Assembly (NCBI GenBank): GCA_016209785.1
Contig: JACQVM010000444.1
Location: 1 to 8,131 of the forward strand
Length of the DNA: 8,131 bases
Source: Candidatus Melainabacteria bacterium
GTDB lineage: Bacteria > Cyanobacteriota > Vampirovibrionia > Obscuribacterales > Obscuribacteraceae
Direction of reading: 5' to 3'
Position 1 is the stretch's first letter. The number at the start of each line of letters is the position of its first letter. A program made the translations under genes and the position numbers. Below are positions 5,849-8,131 of this stretch, piece by piece. The notes beneath the pieces were generated by a model. That model saw nothing but the letters and a program-made list of their open reading frames with translations. It had not been told where the DNA came from and did no database searches.

Positions 5849-8131
5849 GTGAGAGTCCTTTACCTGTATTTGCATACACACTGGGATCGTGAATGGTATC
5901 TTCCGTTGGAGAGCTTCAGGATCTACCTTAAGGCTCTTATGCAGACAGTATGCCATGAGCTTGAGACAGGCTCAGTATCATCATTTTACCTGGACGGACA
6001 AGCATGTGCTCTTGAAGATGTTGTAGAGCTTGACCCAACTTTAGCTCCTCGCATACGAGCTCTTATGCAGTCTGGACGTTTGTATGCAGGCCCTTGGTAT
6101 GTGCTTGCAGATCAAATGCTTGTGGGAGGGGAGAGCTTAATTGCTAATCTTAAATTAGGGATGAAAGTTGCCAGTCAATTCGGGGTGCCAACCATGATTG
6201 GCTATTGCCCTGATACTTTTGGGCATAGTCAAGACCTTCCACGAATTCTTGCAGGATTTGGTATTGGAGAAGCTATTGTCTGGCGTGGTGTTCCACCATA
6301 TGACGGAGACCCAGTATTCTGGTGGGTTAGCCCTGATGGTACGCGGTTGCTAACTTATCACTTAAGCTGTGGCTATTATCAAACAATCTTCCACGACAGG
6401 TCCTCAACCGAAGCTCTCATGGAGAAGCTATTGCCTTGGGTCGAGCAAGAGTTGTTGGCGTCCAGCAGTGAAAGAATGTTTTGTAGCCTTATAAATGGAG
6501 CACTTCTTCCAGTTGGTGGTGATCACCTTTTCCCACCTAAAGACTTTCAGCGACAAATTAAGGAACTCAGAAGATGCTTGGCTAAGTCCCACCGCGGGCA
6601 GGTAGAAATTGAAACAGTGTCGCTCCAGGCTTTTCTAAGCCTAGTGAAAAAGGCTGTTGCTGCTCATGGCACTCAAGTAAAGGTTGTCTCAGGTGAATTG
6701 AGGGATAACAATGCAGCCCAATTGCATGCCCGGGCGTACTTATTGTCTGGTGTGTTGTCGAGCCGGCTGTATCTCAAACAAGCAAATCGGCATGCTGAGC
6801 ACAGATTAAATAGAATATTTGAGCCGCTTTGTGTTCTTTTGAGGCTAGACAAGGTAATGCAATATCCAGGCACGGAACTGGAATATGTCTGGAAACTGCT
6901 ATTGAAAAACCAACCTCACGACAGTATTTGTGGAACAAGTGTTGATGACGTTCATGACGAAATGATGGTTAGAATGCATGGTGTTCATCATGCTCTTGAT
7001 TCCATAAAGGCATTGGCCCAAGACTCTGTCGGTAGGGCATTGGATAAGCGCCAAGATACGCCACAGCTAGATTATGTTATAGATTCTAAGGCAAGATTAT
7101 CTGTAAAGGACCCAGACTTTTTGCCTAATCGGCTGGTTGTCTATAACATGTCTAGCCAGGAAGTTTCTCAGCCAGTTTTATTGTCTTGGTGCTGTCATGA
7201 AGACGAAACTAAGCAGGACTTAAATGTGCAAGTTGCCTGCCGCACTAAGCGCAATGAGCTGTTCTATGGACCGGAGCTGACTCCATATTACAAGGAGGTA
7301 GATCTTGTAGAGGGCTGGGTATGGGCTCCGCATGTGCCGTCGTTAGGATTTAAGGAACTTGAATGGCCAAGCCCCGCTTGTAGTGCCAGTGAGTTTGATG
7401 GTGTTGTTGTAAAGGCAAGAGAGCTTAACAATGGGCTTATTTCAGTAAAGGTAGCAAGCGACGGGTCTATTGTTTGTAAGGTTACCCAGCCGGGGGTATT
7501 ATCACGCCAGTTTAAGCTTAGGCATACTTTTAGGGATGTAGGTGATGGGGGGGATACATACAATTTTGATCCTTTGCCAGGTGATAAACCGGTTTTTGCA
7601 TCCGTGTCTTCGGTGACTATGGGACATCTTGGGCCGCTAGTAGGATCTTTGCTAGCTACTTACAGCATCAAAATTCCAAAATGCATCTGTCACAACTTAC
7701 AAGATAAAGTTAAGGGAGCCGATGATCTTGTTGTAAATTTTGAGCGCTCTCAAGAGTTAGTTACTCACTACCTCACAACAGAAATATCCTTACAAAAAGG
7801 AGTTTCTATATTGTTTTTTGAGACAAGTTGGGAAAATCAAGCCGAGAATCACCGTCTGGAAGTTCTCTTTGATACAGGCGTTACAGTTGAACAAACATAC
7901 TCAGAAAATCACTTTAGTTTAGTAACCCGTCAGCATTTAAATGCCGACGGAGGGCAAATAACGGGAGTCGAGCGAGGCGGCGGCCGCGGCGAGCTGGTCG
8001 CAGCCGAGCGAGGTTGTCGCGCGGAGGATATTGAGTCACGAAAATCGAGTGAGCAAGAGCGACATGTGCAGTCGCAGCGAGCGAGCTTTACGCCCGGAGG
8101 AGCCGCTGAAAGCGGCGACGGAGGGCTTAAT
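5849..8131 (+). CDS. GH38 family alpha-mannosidase, 3' end beyond the window, with in-frame GC-rich repeat
   Basis: A GTG start at 5849, with AAGGG (5837-5841) 7 nt upstream, opens a frame of 761 codons with no stop before the window edge. The product is a retaining, zinc-dependent alpha-mannosidase. HTHWDREW (9-16) supplies His11 and Asp13. GYCPDTFGHS holds the predicted nucleophile/zinc ligand Asp122. NQPHDSICG holds the fourth ligand, His357. The FYLDGQ, AGPWYVLADQM, SGELRDNNA and YLKQANRHAE motifs are typical of the bacterial GH38 barrel and helical middle domain. DVGDGGDTYNF and HRLEVLFDTGVTVEQTYSENHF mark the C-terminal beta domains. No signal peptide is present, so it probably acts in the cytoplasm on imported manno-oligosaccharides or mannosyl-glycosides; the linkage is unknown. 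From about residue 699 the sequence is low-complexity and encoded by a dispersed repeat. Frame and motifs are otherwise intact, including across the 7-G run at 7547-7553. Confidence 0.93.
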   Translation, partial: MRVLYLYLHTHWDREWYLPLESFRIYLKALMQTVCHELETGSVSSFYLDGQACALEDVVELDPTLAPRIRALMQSGRLYAGPWYVLADQMLVGGESLIANLKLGMKVASQFGVPTMIGYCPDTFGHSQDLPRILAGFGIGEAIVWRGVPPYDGDPVFWWVSPDGTRLLTYHLSCGYYQTIFHDRSSTEALMEKLLPWVEQELLASSSERMFCSLINGALLPVGGDHLFPPKDFQRQIKELRRCLAKSHRGQVEIETVSLQAFLSLVKKAVAAHGTQVKVVSGELRDNNAAQLHARAYLLSGVLSSRLYLKQANRHAEHRLNRIFEPLCVLLRLDKVMQYPGTELEYVWKLLLKNQPHDSICGTSVDDVHDEMMVRMHGVHHALDSIKALAQDSVGRALDKRQDTPQLDYVIDSKARLSVKDPDFLPNRLVVYNMSSQEVSQPVLLSWCCHEDETKQDLNVQVACRTKRNELFYGPELTPYYKEVDLVEGWVWAPHVPSLGFKELEWPSPACSASEFDGVVVKARELNNGLISVKVASDGSIVCKVTQPGVLSRQFKLRHTFRDVGDGGDTYNFDPLPGDKPVFASVSSVTMGHLGPLVGSLLATYSIKIPKCICHNLQDKVKGADDLVVNFERSQELVTHYLTTEISLQKGVSILFFETSWENQAENHRLEVLFDTGVTVEQTYSENHFSLVTRQHLNADGGQITGVERGGGRGELVAAERGCRAEDIESRKSSEQERHVQSQRASFTPGGAAESGDGGLN
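7927..7950. repeat. Near-perfect 24-bp palindrome at the repeat junction in the mannosidase gene
   Basis: CCGTC (7927-7931) pairs with GACGG (7946-7950) around the perfect 12-bp palindrome GCATTTAAATGC (7933-7944), with one mismatched pair between them (7932/7945). It lies exactly where mannosidase-like protein sequence gives way to repeat-encoded sequence, so it may be the left boundary or integration site of the insertion. Confidence 0.7.
7943..8131 (+). repeat. GC-rich composite repeat, in-frame copy inside the mannosidase gene
   Basis: The block starts with GCCGACGGAGGGC (7943-7955). It continues with a GAGGCGGCGGCCGCGGCGAG block (7974-7993), TCGCGCGGAGG (8017-8027), CTTTACGCCCGGAG (8086-8099) and a hairpin GCCGCT-GAA-AGCGGC (8102-8116). 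It ends at the window edge with GGCGACGGAGGGCTTAAT, which echoes the opening block. CGAGCGAGG occurs twice inside it (7969-7977, 8005-8013). CTTTACGCCCGGAG is identical to the intergenic copy on the opposite strand. The reading frame passes through all 63 codons without a stop, encoding a Gly/Glu/Arg/Ser-rich peptide. The element may extend past the window. Confidence 0.75.

Noticed and set aside
7547..7553. Run of seven G as a possible frameshift in the mannosidase
   Set aside because: The frame on both sides is GH38-like and the motif DVGDGGDTYNF reads through it, so no frameshift is needed.
7288..7563. 91-codon minus-strand frame opposite the mannosidase
   Set aside because: It is a shadow of the GH38 C-terminal region with no independent start signal or domain.

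Overview
The window is a bacterial chromosome segment of middling GC content. It has two divergent gene clusters meeting at a strand switch near 3.8-4.25 kb. Everything left of about 3.8 kb reads on the minus strand and everything right of about 4.25 kb on the plus strand. The envelope-related genes (signal peptidase II, a LapA-like membrane protein, and exported NTF2-like and PDZ proteins) point to a bacterium with lipoprotein processing. I cannot place it in a phylum from the sequence alone. A deep-branching environmental lineage such as the Melainabacteria/Vampirovibrionota is my guess from protein style, not a demonstrated assignment. No tRNA, rRNA, CRISPR array or transposase gene was seen.

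The minus-strand cluster, in transcription order, is: an LDH-type malate dehydrogenase (mdh); a 101-nt gap holding a TATAAT-like promoter and a hairpin; a secreted NTF2-like protein of unknown function; lspA; an RluD-type pseudouridine synthase; and a small LapA-like membrane protein that runs off the left edge. From the NTF2-like gene onward the genes are packed as one operon: a TAATG overlap, then a 14-nt gap, then a 19-nt overlap.

The plus-strand cluster is: a secreted PDZ-domain protein; an IolE/AP-endonuclease-2-type TIM-barrel protein; and, 4 nt later, a GH38 alpha-mannosidase with a GTG start that is still open at the right edge. The TIM-barrel and mannosidase genes look like one glycan-metabolism unit. 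The TIM-barrel protein appears to lack the usual metal ligands of its family.

The most unusual feature is a GC-rich composite repeat present twice. One copy (about 3873-4028) lies in the strand-switch intergenic region. The other (about 7943 to the window end) lies inside the mannosidase reading frame and keeps that frame open. The copies share a 14-bp identical core joined to a REP-like hairpin, plus at least two other GC-rich blocks, in opposite orientation and permuted order. The mannosidase copy is therefore a candidate in-frame, protein-coding insertion of a mobile palindromic repeat.
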